A DNA stretch of 64,000 bases, from positions 124,001-188,000 of the forward strand of contig NZ_DAIRVK010000005.1 of NCBI RefSeq assembly GCF_036802865.1. The letters are read 5' to 3'. Under the pieces are notes generated by a model. The model made no database searches. It was not told the origin of the DNA and was given only the letters and a program-made list of their open reading frames with translations. The stretch comes from Sulfurospirillum sp036802865 (GTDB taxonomy: Bacteria; Campylobacterota; Campylobacteria; Campylobacterales; Sulfurospirillaceae). The position numbers and the translations under genes were made by a program. This document shows, piece by piece, positions 7,412-15,514 of this stretch; within the stretch, counting starts at the first letter, position 1, and every line of letters begins with the position of its first letter.

Positions 7412-8098
7412 TTATGAAACCATTGCTGCGTGGATTAGTGTTTCGTCATTTTCAAAGTGAATGGTGCAGTTACTTTTCACACCAATTTCTTCAATACTTT
7501 TTTCATAATTTCTATCTCGGCTATCACCTTTGACTGAGATGGCAAAAATGGGGTATTTTTTATTGTTAAAGCGGATGTACTCACCGGTAATGAGCGCTAG
7601 GCGTGTTGTAATGACGGTAGAGTTTATATGTGACTGATAGACTTTTGTGAGGAGTTTCATAAAGTCTTCGACTTTCAGACGTACATCGGGGAATGTTGGG
7701 TCAAACTCTTTCTTAAATTTGATATTAGCATTGGTAGAAGAGGCACTGATGCACAGATCAAGGAGTGCATAGATATTAACACTCTCACCATACTCTTCAA
7801 CGTTGGCAAACTTCTTCGTTGCACTTTTATAGAGTTTAATACCTATGGAAGTTTCATCATCGTACCCAACGGTAATGGCGTAGAATTTATACGAACTAAA
7901 TGAAATGTCAATGATGGTTGTTTTGAAACCATATGTCATGCTAGCATAGGTTTGGGCAATGTCGAAGATTTTTTTGTGATTCACCTCACCAAGAAGGTAT
8001 TGCGCTTCTTGGTTGAGGGAAATAATTTTACCTGTATTATCAAAAACAATAAAAGGATTGTAGTCGTGCTCAATCCATGCTTCTGCGAAACTACTCAT
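7412..8098 (-). CDS. PAS-like sensor protein co-transcribed with rpoD
   Basis: A 228-residue cytosolic protein. Residues 1-80 read as a PAS domain (PFIVFDNTGKIISLNQEAQYLLGEV...YGFKTTIIDISFSSYKFYAITVGYDD). The remainder has the order of a degenerate histidine-kinase module: a helical segment (ESVNIYALLDLCISASS), then an N-box-like helix (LKVEDFMKLLTKVYQSHINSTVITTRL), but no phospho-accepting His motif and no glycine-rich ATP lid. It has no membrane segment. It starts two bases after the rpoD stop codon, so the two form an operon. Function unknown; the pairing with the housekeeping sigma gene suggests, without proving, a role in sensing or modulating transcription. Confidence 0.6.
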   Translation of the reverse strand: MSSFAEAWIEHDYNPFIVFDNTGKIISLNQEAQYLLGEVNHKKIFDIAQTYASMTYGFKTTIIDISFSSYKFYAITVGYDDETSIGIKLYKSATKKFANVEEYGESVNIYALLDLCISASSTNANIKFKKEFDPTFPDVRLKVEDFMKLLTKVYQSHINSTVITTRLALITGEYIRFNNKKYPIFAISVKGDSRDRNYEKSIEEIGVKSNCTIHFENDETLIHAAMVS

Positions 8099-8100
8099 GG

Positions 8101-9957
8101 TTAACTTTCGATGTAGTTTTTAAGTTTACGTCCAACTTTTGGATGTTTGAGTTTTTTAATTGCTGAGCTTTCGATCTGACGAACGCGTTCACGGGTAACA
8201 TTGAGTTCTTTACCAATCTCTTCAAGCGTTCGATCGCTCTCATCGTGCATCAAACCAAAACGCATACGAATAACCGCTTTTTCTCTGTCATTGAGTTGAT
8301 CGAGAACTTCATCAATCTGATCTTTAAGATCGGATTTTAAGATGAAATCAAGCGGTGCAACAGAGGCTTTATCTTCAACGAAATCGCCAAATTTACCATC
8401 GTCCTCGTTACCAATAGGTGCTTCTAATGAAATAGGCTCTTTTGTGATTTTGATGACGTTTTTAACTTTATCAGCACTTAGCCCCACTTCGAGTGCAATG
8501 GTCTCGATATCAGGCTCTTTACCTTCTTCTTGAAGGTGTTTACGAATGATCTTGTTGATACGGTTGATCGTCTCAATCATGTGAATTGGAATACGAATTG
8601 TACGTGCTTGATCGGCAATAGCCCTAGAAATGGCTTGCCTAATCCACCATGTCGCGTAGGTTGAGAATTTGTAGCCTTTCTTGTACTCAAATTTATCGAC
8701 CGCTTTCATCAAACCGATGTTACCTTCTTGAATGAGATCCAAGAATGGTAAGCCTCTGTTTGTGTAACGTTTTGCGATGGAGACAACCAGACGAAGGTTA
8801 CTTTTTGCCATACGGGTTTTAGACTCATCGGCAATTTTTTTACCCCGTTTGATCTGTTCAAGAACTTCTTTGAGTTTTTCAGGGTCAAGATCAAACCCTT
8901 GTTTACTTGCTTCCTTAGTTTGGAAAAGCTTTTTAATTTCCATGTATGTAGAAACCATCGTAGCTTCTGGAACCATGGTTGTGATGTCTTCTTTGTTTAA
9001 GTCAACAATGCTTTCAAGCAGTTTAGTGTGATTTTCTCTAAGCGTGTCGTTAAAAAGTGGTAAACGGTACTCTAAACGTTTAAGCTCTTTATCAAACTCA
9101 AAGTCACTTTTAAGCGCAGTTTCCATAGATTTTACAAGTTCATTAATAAGTTTACTGGTAGGTCCTAGATCCATCAGTGCGTCTTTAAGAAGTTTCTTTT
9201 TATACGCAAGTCCTAGGTCATAGTTCATCATTTCTTCAGCATCGTCAAGATTTTCTTCAGGTGGTCTTGTAAGACTTTTTAGCCAATCTTTTTTTGCTTT
9301 TTCGAGTGATTTAAAGCTTTCGATAACTTTTTCAGTACGGGTATTGTCTTTTTTAGAGAAAGTTTTTTTCTCTTCGCCTTCCTCTCCCTCTTCATCATCA
9401 AATTCTTCATCATCATCACCATCATCGGTGTCATCTTCAAAGGTTTTAAAAAGCTCTTTAACACGACGTTCACGGTTAATAAGTGCTTCTTTATAATCCA
9501 AAATAAAATCGATCAAATAAGGAACAGAACAGAACGCATCAATGATAATGTCTTCACCAAATTCAATTTTCTTACTGATGTCGATCTCTTCATCTTTGGT
9601 TAAAAGAGAAATTTGTCCCATTTCGCGAAGATACATACGAACAGGGCTGTCACTACGTGACCACTCTAGAAGCTCTTTTTCGCTGGCAAGATCAAACTCT
9701 TCTTCGAGGGCATCGTCTTTAATTTTTTGGCGTTCTTCTTCTCTTTTTCGTGCTTCTTCTTTGTTGCGCATTTTCGCAATTTCAGCAGAAGAAATTAACG
9801 TGACTTTGTATTTTTCTAAAAGGCTCATCAATTTTTTGACGTTTGCAGGAGTAGGAGGTTTTACAAAAAGATCCATAACGTTTTCATAGGTAACGTATGC
9901 TTTTTCATTTTCCGCAAAAAGTTCTTCTAGTAATGTATAGAGTTCTTTTGAAGCCAT
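8101..9957 (-). CDS. rpoD: RNA polymerase primary sigma factor RpoD (sigma-70)
   Basis: A 618-residue group 1 sigma factor. Seen in order: region 1.1-like N-terminus; region 1.2 (DSPVRMYLREMGQISLLTKDEEIDISKKIE); a very acidic non-conserved insert (DDTDDGDDDEEFDDEEGEEG), typical of the lineage; region 2 with the -10 binding helix (GLMKAVDKFEYKKGYKFSTYATWWIRQAI); region 3 (RIPIHMIETINRI); and region 4 with the -35 helix-turn-helix (TLEEIGKELNVTRERVRQIE). It directs transcription of most genes. The start ATG at 9957 has GGAG upstream. It is divergent from the flagellar rod genes and followed at two bases by the PAS-domain gene. Confidence 0.97.
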   Translation of the reverse strand: MASKELYTLLEELFAENEKAYVTYENVMDLFVKPPTPANVKKLMSLLEKYKVTLISSAEIAKMRNKEEARKREEERQKIKDDALEEEFDLASEKELLEWSRSDSPVRMYLREMGQISLLTKDEEIDISKKIEFGEDIIIDAFCSVPYLIDFILDYKEALINRERRVKELFKTFEDDTDDGDDDEEFDDEEGEEGEEKKTFSKKDNTRTEKVIESFKSLEKAKKDWLKSLTRPPEENLDDAEEMMNYDLGLAYKKKLLKDALMDLGPTSKLINELVKSMETALKSDFEFDKELKRLEYRLPLFNDTLRENHTKLLESIVDLNKEDITTMVPEATMVSTYMEIKKLFQTKEASKQGFDLDPEKLKEVLEQIKRGKKIADESKTRMAKSNLRLVVSIAKRYTNRGLPFLDLIQEGNIGLMKAVDKFEYKKGYKFSTYATWWIRQAISRAIADQARTIRIPIHMIETINRINKIIRKHLQEEGKEPDIETIALEVGLSADKVKNVIKITKEPISLEAPIGNEDDGKFGDFVEDKASVAPLDFILKSDLKDQIDEVLDQLNDREKAVIRMRFGLMHDESDRTLEEIGKELNVTRERVRQIESSAIKKLKHPKVGRKLKNYIES

Positions 9958-10081
9958 AAGTGTAACTCTCCTTGAGTAGGTGTGTTTGGAGATTAGATTT
10001 TTTTAATTAAATTCTAATAAAAAGATGTGGATTATACCGAGTTTTTTTTAAAATGTCCTTGAAGATACTATTTTTACAATG

Positions 10082-10098
10082 TGGAACAAGAGTTGCTT
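10082..10098 (+). promoter_or_regulatory. Sigma-54 promoter of the flagellar rod genes
   Basis: TGGAACAAGAGTTGCTT has the -24 GG and -12 GC of sigma-54 promoters separated by exactly ten bases, with TTGC intact. It lies 38-54 bases before the first flagellar gene start (10136). In Campylobacterota, RpoN controls hook and rod genes, which fits. Confidence 0.75.
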
Positions 10099-10135
10099 TA
10101 ACTAGGGAAAGATTCTAAAAATAGTGGGATAAACA

Positions 10136-10939
10136 ATGCAAAGCAGCTATTATAGCGTTACGGGAGCGATGGTCACACAGTTTAATAAACTTGATGTCAT
10201 CTCTAATAACCTTGCCAATTTAAATACCACAGCGTTCAAAAGAGATGATGTTGTTGTGGGAGATTTTAAACGCATTTTTCAAGAATACAAAGATGAGATG
10301 CCGTTGAAGAATAATACAAAAGAGGCAAGTAAGTTTATGAATGCCGTTGGCACGAGAGTACCTCAAATTGTAGAAGAGTACACAAAATATGACCAAGGCA
10401 CTATTAAGAACACGGGTAATCCTCTTGATTTGGCACTTAAACGTGACGATGCATTTTTTATGGTAGAAACGCCCAATGGTATTCGTTTAACACAAAATGG
10501 CTCTTTTTCTTTTAACAGTGCAGGTGTGTTAAGTACGAAAGAAGGCTACCCTGTTTTACCTGCAACCTATTTCCAAAATCATCAGTACATTACGATACCC
10601 GAAGACGGTGCGTTAAGAGTCGATCAAAATGGTGGACTTTATAATGGGGAAGATGACTTAGGTCGTTTGTATCTTGTTCAGAGTGATGATGTCAAATCAT
10701 TACTTAAAGAGGGTGCAAATCTTTATAAATTTAAAAGTACGGATGAATTAACGGAACTTGGTGAAGGAAATTTGGTCATTCAAGGCTTTTTAGAGACAAG
10801 TAATGTTAATCCTGTTAATGAAATGGTAGGGCTGATTGAAACCAATAGATTTGTTGAGATGTATCAAAAAGTTATGAAATCGCATATGAATGACATCAAT
10901 TCAGAAGCTATTTCTAAACTAGCGTCCACTAAGGCATAA
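10136..10939 (+). CDS. flgG2: Flagellar basal-body rod protein, FlgF/FlgG family (FlgG2)
   Basis: A 267-residue axial flagellar protein. The N-terminal motif FNKLDVISNNLANLNTTAFKRDD is the rod/hook signature, the middle shows the family segment GNPLDLALKRDDAFFMVETPNGIRLTQNGSFSFN, and the C-terminus NPVNEMVGLIETNRFVEMYQKVMKSH is the coiled-coil end that packs in the rod. It lacks a signal peptide, as expected for a type III-exported protein. In Campylobacter the equivalent pair is flgG2-flgG; it may fill the FlgF (proximal rod) role. It sits behind a sigma-54 promoter and 27 bases upstream of flgG. Confidence 0.88.
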   Translation: MQSSYYSVTGAMVTQFNKLDVISNNLANLNTTAFKRDDVVVGDFKRIFQEYKDEMPLKNNTKEASKFMNAVGTRVPQIVEEYTKYDQGTIKNTGNPLDLALKRDDAFFMVETPNGIRLTQNGSFSFNSAGVLSTKEGYPVLPATYFQNHQYITIPEDGALRVDQNGGLYNGEDDLGRLYLVQSDDVKSLLKEGANLYKFKSTDELTELGEGNLVIQGFLETSNVNPVNEMVGLIETNRFVEMYQKVMKSHMNDINSEAISKLASTKA

Positions 10940-10966
10940 TATAATTAAAGCAACTAAGGAAGATAA

Positions 10967-11755
10967 ATGATTCGATCACTTTACACAGCTGCAACGGGTA
11001 TGATCGCACAGCAAACGCAGATTGATACCACGTCAAACAATATTTCGAATGTTAATACGATCGGGTATAAGAAGCAACGTGCTGAGTTTGCGGATTTGAT
11101 GTACCAAACTATGACATATGCTGGAACATCAACCAGTGGTACTACAGTTTCGCCTACTGGAATAGAAGTGGGGCTTGGTGTTCGTCCAACAGCGATTGCT
11201 AAGCTGTTTACACAAGGTAACTTCAAAGAGACAGGTAACTCTTTAGATATGGCGATTACAGGAAATGGTTTTTTCCAAATCCTCCTTCCCGATGGAACAA
11301 CAGGCTATACGAGAAATGGTTCATTTAAATTGGATGCCGATGGCAATGTAATTAACAGTGATGGGTATCAAATGATCCCACAACTTACAATTCCTGCGGA
11401 TGCAACACAAATTACCATTGGTGTCGATGGTATGGTTTCTGTTCTTCAAGCTGGCGCTACTCAAACACAACAAATCGGTCAAATTGAACTTGCCAATTTT
11501 ATCAACCCGGCAGGTCTTCACTCTTTGGGAGATAATAACTTCATCAATACCAATGCATCAGGTGACCCAATAGTAAGTAACCCAGGACTCAATGGACTAG
11601 GGCAAACGAGACAACAATTTGTTGAAATGAGTAACGTGCAATTGGTAGAAGAGATGACCGATCTTATTACAGGTCAACGTGCGTATGAAGCAAACTCCAA
11701 AGCGATTACAACGAGTGATCAAATGCTGCAAACCGTTAATGCGCTCAAAACATAA
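10967..11755 (+). CDS. flgG: Flagellar distal rod protein FlgG
   Basis: A 262-residue FlgG of standard length. It starts MIRSLYTAATGMIAQQTQIDTTSNNISNVNTIGYKKQR, the classical FlgG N-terminus with the rod signature, carries the FlgG-specific insert region ATSTSGTTVSPTG-like (YAGTSTSGTTVSPTGIEVG), and ends VQLVEEMTDLITGQRAYEANSKAI...DQMLQTVNALK, the conserved C-terminal helix. It builds the distal rod that crosses the outer layers through the P and L rings. Co-transcribed with flgG2 from the sigma-54 promoter; AAGGAAG provides the ribosome site. Confidence 0.95.
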   Translation: MIRSLYTAATGMIAQQTQIDTTSNNISNVNTIGYKKQRAEFADLMYQTMTYAGTSTSGTTVSPTGIEVGLGVRPTAIAKLFTQGNFKETGNSLDMAITGNGFFQILLPDGTTGYTRNGSFKLDADGNVINSDGYQMIPQLTIPADATQITIGVDGMVSVLQAGATQTQQIGQIELANFINPAGLHSLGDNNFINTNASGDPIVSNPGLNGLGQTRQQFVEMSNVQLVEEMTDLITGQRAYEANSKAITTSDQMLQTVNALKT

Positions 11756-11771
11756 TAGCTGATTATTTACA

Positions 11772-11942
11772 ATGTTGATTTTAGTACCCATTCTGATCTT
11801 GATCGCGATTATTGTCGCGATCGATCAGCTCTATTTTAATGACACAACTCCAAAAGATACAAGCTCTCAAAAAGAGATACATCAAAAGCAAAATGATACG
11901 AATGCCACGCAAAAGTATTTGGATCGTTACATTAAAAAATAA
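11772..11942 (+). CDS. Small single-span membrane protein after flgG
   Basis: A 56-residue open frame in the 200-base gap between flgG and azlC. Residues 2-17 are strongly hydrophobic (LILVPILILIAIIVAI) and would form one transmembrane helix with a short periplasmic N-terminus or a signal anchor; the remaining 38 residues are polar and charged, ending YLDRYIKK. No recognisable family. It begins 16 bases after flgG and lacks a strong Shine-Dalgarno sequence, so translation may depend on coupling to flgG. It could be a flagellar accessory peptide or unrelated; reality is supported by its length, composition and the good fit to the gap. Confidence 0.5.
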   Translation: MLILVPILILIAIIVAIDQLYFNDTTPKDTSSQKEIHQKQNDTNATQKYLDRYIKK

Positions 11943-11963
11943 TTAACCTATAAAAGATACGGT

Positions 11964-12638
11964 ATGAACTTTTTAGCTATTTTTAAACTTACAATTCCCG
12001 TTATGATGGGCTATATTCCTCTTGGTATGGCGTTTGGTTTACTACTTTCTAAGCTTTTGATTCCATGGTATTACGCTTTTTTTATGAGTGCTTTTATTTA
12101 TGCGGGCTCAGGGCAGTTTCTTCTCCTTACGCTTTTTGCATCGCAAGCAACCATCCTTGAAATTGGTATTGCAACCTTTTTGCTCAACCTGCGCCATACG
12201 TTTTATGGACTTTCGATGGTTTCTTCTTTTAAAGATTTTTCATGGAAAAAGCATTATCTCATTTTCGGGTTAACCGATGAGACATTTGCACTTTTAAAAA
12301 CCAGTGATGTTCCTGAGCGTAACCGTGAAAAAGCATACCTTTTAATCAGTCTTTTAAATCAATGTTATTGGATCATAGGAAGTGTTGTGGGCGCATTGTT
12401 AGGCAATGTTTTGCCATTTAACTATGAAGGCATAGAGTTTTCTCTTACAGCACTTTTTGTAGTGTTATCTATTGAATTGTATAAGAAAAATAGACTGCAT
12501 AAGCCGTTTTTTGTGGCGCTTATTATTGGTTTGTTTGGCATGATTGTATTTCCACCACAAAAGATGCTCATTTTATCGCTTTGTGCTGCGGCATTTGTGT
12601 TGATTGTCTTTAAAAGGAGTATGGAAAATGGAAAGTAG
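11964..12638 (+). CDS. azlC: AzlC-family branched-chain amino acid exporter, large subunit
   Basis: A 224-residue membrane protein with about five to six helices. The N-terminus IPVMMGYIPLGMAFGLLLSK and the segment FIYAGSGQFLLLTLF are the family hallmarks, together with the central LLNLRHTFYGLSMVSSFK. Known members (AzlC of Bacillus, YgaZ of E. coli) export branched-chain amino acids together with a small AzlD/YgaH subunit, which is encoded directly downstream with an 11-base overlap. Confidence 0.88.
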   Translation: MNFLAIFKLTIPVMMGYIPLGMAFGLLLSKLLIPWYYAFFMSAFIYAGSGQFLLLTLFASQATILEIGIATFLLNLRHTFYGLSMVSSFKDFSWKKHYLIFGLTDETFALLKTSDVPERNREKAYLLISLLNQCYWIIGSVVGALLGNVLPFNYEGIEFSLTALFVVLSIELYKKNRLHKPFFVALIIGLFGMIVFPPQKMLILSLCAAAFVLIVFKRSMENGK

Positions 12639-12951
12639 TTACATTATAGGAAGTATCATTGTCGCGACATTGGCAACGTATGCGACACGTATTATTCCAT
12701 TTTTGCTCTTTCGTACCCGTGAGCCTTCACCACTCATAAAATATATTGAGCTCAATATGCCTTTGATGATTATGGTCATTTTAGTGTTTTATGCACTTAA
12801 AGATGTGAAGTGGGAAATGTATCCGTATGGTCTTGCTGAGATTATCGGGGTATGTGTTGCGATCCTTTTACATGTAAAGTTTAAAAACGCACTGTTAAGC
12901 ATTTTTATCGCAACACTGACCTATATGGTCTTAATTCAAAATGTCTTTTAA
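12628..12951 (+). CDS. azlD: AzlD-family branched-chain amino acid exporter, small subunit
   Basis: A 107-residue four-helix membrane protein. The segment TYATRIIPFLLFRTREPSPLIKYIELNMPLMIMVILVFYAL matches AzlD/YgaH proteins (TRxxPF motif). The start at 12628 (MESSYIIGS) is preceded by AAAGGAG and overlaps azlC; an in-frame start eight codons earlier is less likely. An exact copy of the TTTACATGTAAA palindrome lies inside the gene at 12867-12878, encoding part of LLHVKF. The stop codon overlaps that of the convergent yjdM by four bases. Confidence 0.85.
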   Translation: MESSYIIGSIIVATLATYATRIIPFLLFRTREPSPLIKYIELNMPLMIMVILVFYALKDVKWEMYPYGLAEIIGVCVAILLHVKFKNALLSIFIATLTYMVLIQNVF

Positions 12952-13286
12952 GCTTTTTTTACAAATTCAGATTTAAGTCCCATTGCCCCAATACCCTCGA
13001 CTTTACAGTCAAGATTGTGGTCACTCTCATAGTTTAGGCGGATGTTTTTTACTTTTGTTCCACCTTTGATGACAGCAGATGAGCCTTTGAGTTTTAAATC
13101 TTTTATAACAACAACGGTGTCACCATCACTCAGCACGGTACCATGTGCATCTTTGATAATCGTAGCGGATTCTGCACTTGAAGTGCCATTTTTTGCCCAT
13201 TCATGAGCGCATTCAGGACAGATGATCATTTCACCATCTTCGTAGGTATATTCACAATTACATTTTGGACAAGCAGGTAGTTGCAT
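12948..13286 (-). CDS. yjdM: YjdM/PhnA-type zinc-ribbon protein
   Basis: A 112-residue protein. The N-terminus LPACPKCNCEYTYEDGEMIICPECAHEW is a four-cysteine zinc ribbon, and the C-terminal part (DAHGTVLSDGDTVVVIKDLKLKGSSAVIKGGTKVKNIRL) is the PhnA domain. Proteins of this family were named for alkylphosphonate use but do not have a proven enzyme activity in that pathway; YjdM is the neutral name. Monocistronic, tail-to-tail with azlD. Confidence 0.85.
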   Translation of the reverse strand: MQLPACPKCNCEYTYEDGEMIICPECAHEWAKNGTSSAESATIIKDAHGTVLSDGDTVVVIKDLKLKGSSAVIKGGTKVKNIRLNYESDHNLDCKVEGIGAMGLKSEFVKKA

Positions 13287-13314
13287 CGTATTCTCGCTTC
13301 ATTATTAGAATTTT

Positions 13315-13387
13315 TCTGCCTCGAAAGAGGCTAGCTTTAGCGCCACAGCGGCTTAGCGTAGGCTTTTAGGCTTTGCCTAAAAGACGT
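13315..13387 (+). repeat. Dispersed two-hairpin intergenic repeat, copy 2
   Basis: TCTGCCTCGAAAGAGGCTAG, CTTTAGCGCC, TTAGCGTAGG and the hairpin CTTTTAGGC/GCCTAAAAG followed by ACGT match copy 1 at 561-630. It lies upstream of yjdM and downstream of the lipoprotein gene start region, in the orientation opposite to both genes. Confidence 0.8.
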
Positions 13388-13461
13388 GATACAAGAGTTC
13401 TTGCAGAGCTTTTGTAAAGATAAGTATGCCTTCTCTTGCCTCAAAAAGAGCTAAACAGCTC

Positions 13462-13944
13462 TTAGCGTCTTAAAAGATAGGGAAATTCGCGGTCTCTTTG
13501 ATAGCGTTTGATCTTCTCTTCGTAACGATCAATGGCGGTGACCATATCTCTGGCAAATTCGTAGTTGATGATGTAATCTCTTTGATTGACATGAAGCGTT
13601 TGCATTCCTTGCAATCCTGCATCATACATGAGTGCGTCTTTGATGGTTTCAGCATTTCCATTGGTGAGACGGCGAAGATCGTGTCCTAGTCCTGTCACCC
13701 ACAAATCCATAAATTCGACTCGAAATGGCAGTACTTTTCCCCAAGTCTGTTCAACTAAAATGGCGTTTTTGAGTGAAAATTCATGAAACATGATGGTGTC
13801 TTGGTCTGGATTATAGACGGCAATAATTTGATTTGGCATCGGTTTAAAGACAGGATTGATGGTTGCTAAATTAACCTCTTTAGGAGCACAACCGTTCAGT
13901 ATAAGGGCTAAAAAAAGTAGAAGCGTAGTAAAAAGAGTGCGCAT
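13462..13944 (-). CDS. Putative lipoprotein of unknown function
   Basis: A 160-residue exported protein. The N-terminus MRTLFTTLLLFLALILNGC is a type II signal sequence with the lipobox LNGC, so the mature protein begins at Cys19 and is lipid-anchored. The following APKEV lacks an Asp at +2, suggesting outer-membrane rather than inner-membrane retention. The rest (PNQIIAVYNPDQDTIMFHEFS..., LWVTGLGHDLRRLT, ARDMVTAIDRYEEKIKRYQRD) has no family I recognise. AAGGAC precedes the ATG. Isolated gene between the repeat and the prp terminator. Confidence 0.65.
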   Translation of the reverse strand: MRTLFTTLLLFLALILNGCAPKEVNLATINPVFKPMPNQIIAVYNPDQDTIMFHEFSLKNAILVEQTWGKVLPFRVEFMDLWVTGLGHDLRRLTNGNAETIKDALMYDAGLQGMQTLHVNQRDYIINYEFARDMVTAIDRYEEKIKRYQRDREFPYLLRR

Positions 13945-14013
13945 GACAAGTCCTTACGTATAAAAACAAGATGCACTATTGTACATTAGAAATGTTAACG
14001 AGAAAAAGAAGAG

Positions 14014-14041
14014 AAGAAGCCCCCCATTAAAAGGGCTTCTT
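14014..14041 (-). terminator. Rho-independent terminator of the prp operon
   Basis: AAGAAGCCC (14014-14022) and GGGCTTCTT (14033-14041) form a 9-bp stem six bases past the prpD stop codon. On the minus strand the right-hand side continues CTCTTCTTTTTCTC, a T-rich tract. Confidence 0.75.
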
Positions 14042-14046
14042 AAATG

Positions 14047-15501
14047 TTAAAGAGCAAATAGGTCGCTAAATTCGTTGAAATTCATACTCTCTAAACTGAC
14101 TTGAGTGTCACAAATATGCTCTATCGTTGCGCATTGTTTTGGGCTAAGTCGTCCTGCTAGATTGTGTTTGAATTTTGAGATCAAAAGAGGAATACCATCT
14201 TTTCGTCTGCGTTTATGTCCTATTGGGTACTCGACTTCGACTTTTTCGCTTTTTGTGCCATCTTTGTAGAAGATTTGCACGGCATTGGCGATGGAGCGTT
14301 TATCGGCTTCGAGGTACTCTTTAGTGTAACGCGCATCGACGACAACTTCCATTTTGTCTCTGAGTTTATCAACACGAGGATCGTTTGCATAGGCATCTTC
14401 GTAATGTTCTGCGACTAATGTGCCGTGAATTAATGGAATGGCAACCATGTATTGAATGCAGTGGTCACGGTCGGCTGGATTGGCAAGAGGGCCTACTTTA
14501 TTGATGATGCGATGACCTGACTCTTGGGTTGTAATAACAATTTTTTCGATCGCATCAAGCTTCTCTTTAACTTCATCATGCAATTTCACAGCACACTCAA
14601 CGGCTGTTTGGGCATGAAATTCGGCTGGGAAGCTGATCTTGAAAAGGACTTGTTCCATCACGTAACTGCCAAATGGTTGTGGAATGGTGAGTTTCTTACC
14701 GCCCATTTTGACATCTTCGTAACCCCAAAATTTTGCACTGAGAGCCGATGGGTAACCCATCTCGCCTGCAAGTGCTTTAAGGGCAAGGTTGACACCACGG
14801 CTGCTGGCATCGCCTGCCGCCCATGATTTACGTGAACCTGTATTTGGGGCATGACGGTAACAACGAAGCGCTCCACCATCGACCCATGCGTGTGAGACAG
14901 CATTTCTGATCTCTTCAAATGTTCCCCCAAGCATTGCTGCTGCAACCGCTGTAGATGCCACGCGTACTAAAAGCACGTGATCCATTCCCTCTTTGTTAAA
15001 GCAGTTTTCAAGCGCTAAAATACCTTGAATTTCATGCGCTTTGATCATCGCGGTTAAAATGTCTTTGACTTTAAGGGGTGCTTTGCCCTCGCTTATATTT
15101 CGACGGCTGATGTAATCACCTACCGCCCAAATAGCACCTAGATTATCGCTTGGATGTCCCCATTCAGCAGCCAACCAGGTGTCGTTAAAATCAAGCCATC
15201 TTACCATCGCACCCACATTAAATGCGGCACGTTCTGGGTCAAGCTGATACGAAGTACCTGGCACTTTTGCCCCTAAATAGGGCATAGAAGCTCCTGGAAC
15301 CACAGGTCCTAAAAGTTTGGTGCATTGTGGAAATTTAAGTGCTAAAAGACCACATCCTAGGGTATCCATTAAACAGTAACGTGCTGTCTCATAGGCATCG
15401 TCACTTTTAATGCTAAATTCAGAAGCATAGCGTGCGATGTCCGTTAAAAGTGGGTCAAATTCTGGTCGTTTGGTATCTAAAATACCCATATCTGTACTCA
15501 T
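14047..15501 (-). CDS. prpD: 2-methylcitrate dehydratase PrpD
   Basis: A 484-residue protein of the MmgE/PrpD family at the full PrpD length. It dehydrates 2-methylcitrate to 2-methyl-cis-aconitate in the methylcitrate cycle. Conserved segments include YCLMDTLGCGLLAL, VRWLDFNDTWLAAEWGHPSDNLGAI, the lysine/arginine-rich active-site stretch CYRHAPNTGSRKSWAAGDASSRGV and KISFPAEFHAQTAVECAVKLH. Last gene of prpE-prpB-prpC-prpD, 13 bases after prpC, with AAAGGAAC as ribosome site and a strong terminator behind it. No acnD/prpF variant is present; rehydration to methylisocitrate would need an aconitase encoded elsewhere. Confidence 0.95.
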   Translation of the reverse strand: MSTDMGILDTKRPEFDPLLTDIARYASEFSIKSDDAYETARYCLMDTLGCGLLALKFPQCTKLLGPVVPGASMPYLGAKVPGTSYQLDPERAAFNVGAMVRWLDFNDTWLAAEWGHPSDNLGAIWAVGDYISRRNISEGKAPLKVKDILTAMIKAHEIQGILALENCFNKEGMDHVLLVRVASTAVAAAMLGGTFEEIRNAVSHAWVDGGALRCYRHAPNTGSRKSWAAGDASSRGVNLALKALAGEMGYPSALSAKFWGYEDVKMGGKKLTIPQPFGSYVMEQVLFKISFPAEFHAQTAVECAVKLHDEVKEKLDAIEKIVITTQESGHRIINKVGPLANPADRDHCIQYMVAIPLIHGTLVAEHYEDAYANDPRVDKLRDKMEVVVDARYTKEYLEADKRSIANAVQIFYKDGTKSEKVEVEYPIGHKRRRKDGIPLLISKFKHNLAGRLSPKQCATIEHICDTQVSLESMNFNEFSDLFAL

Positions 15502-15514
15502 GGTGTTCCTTTAA

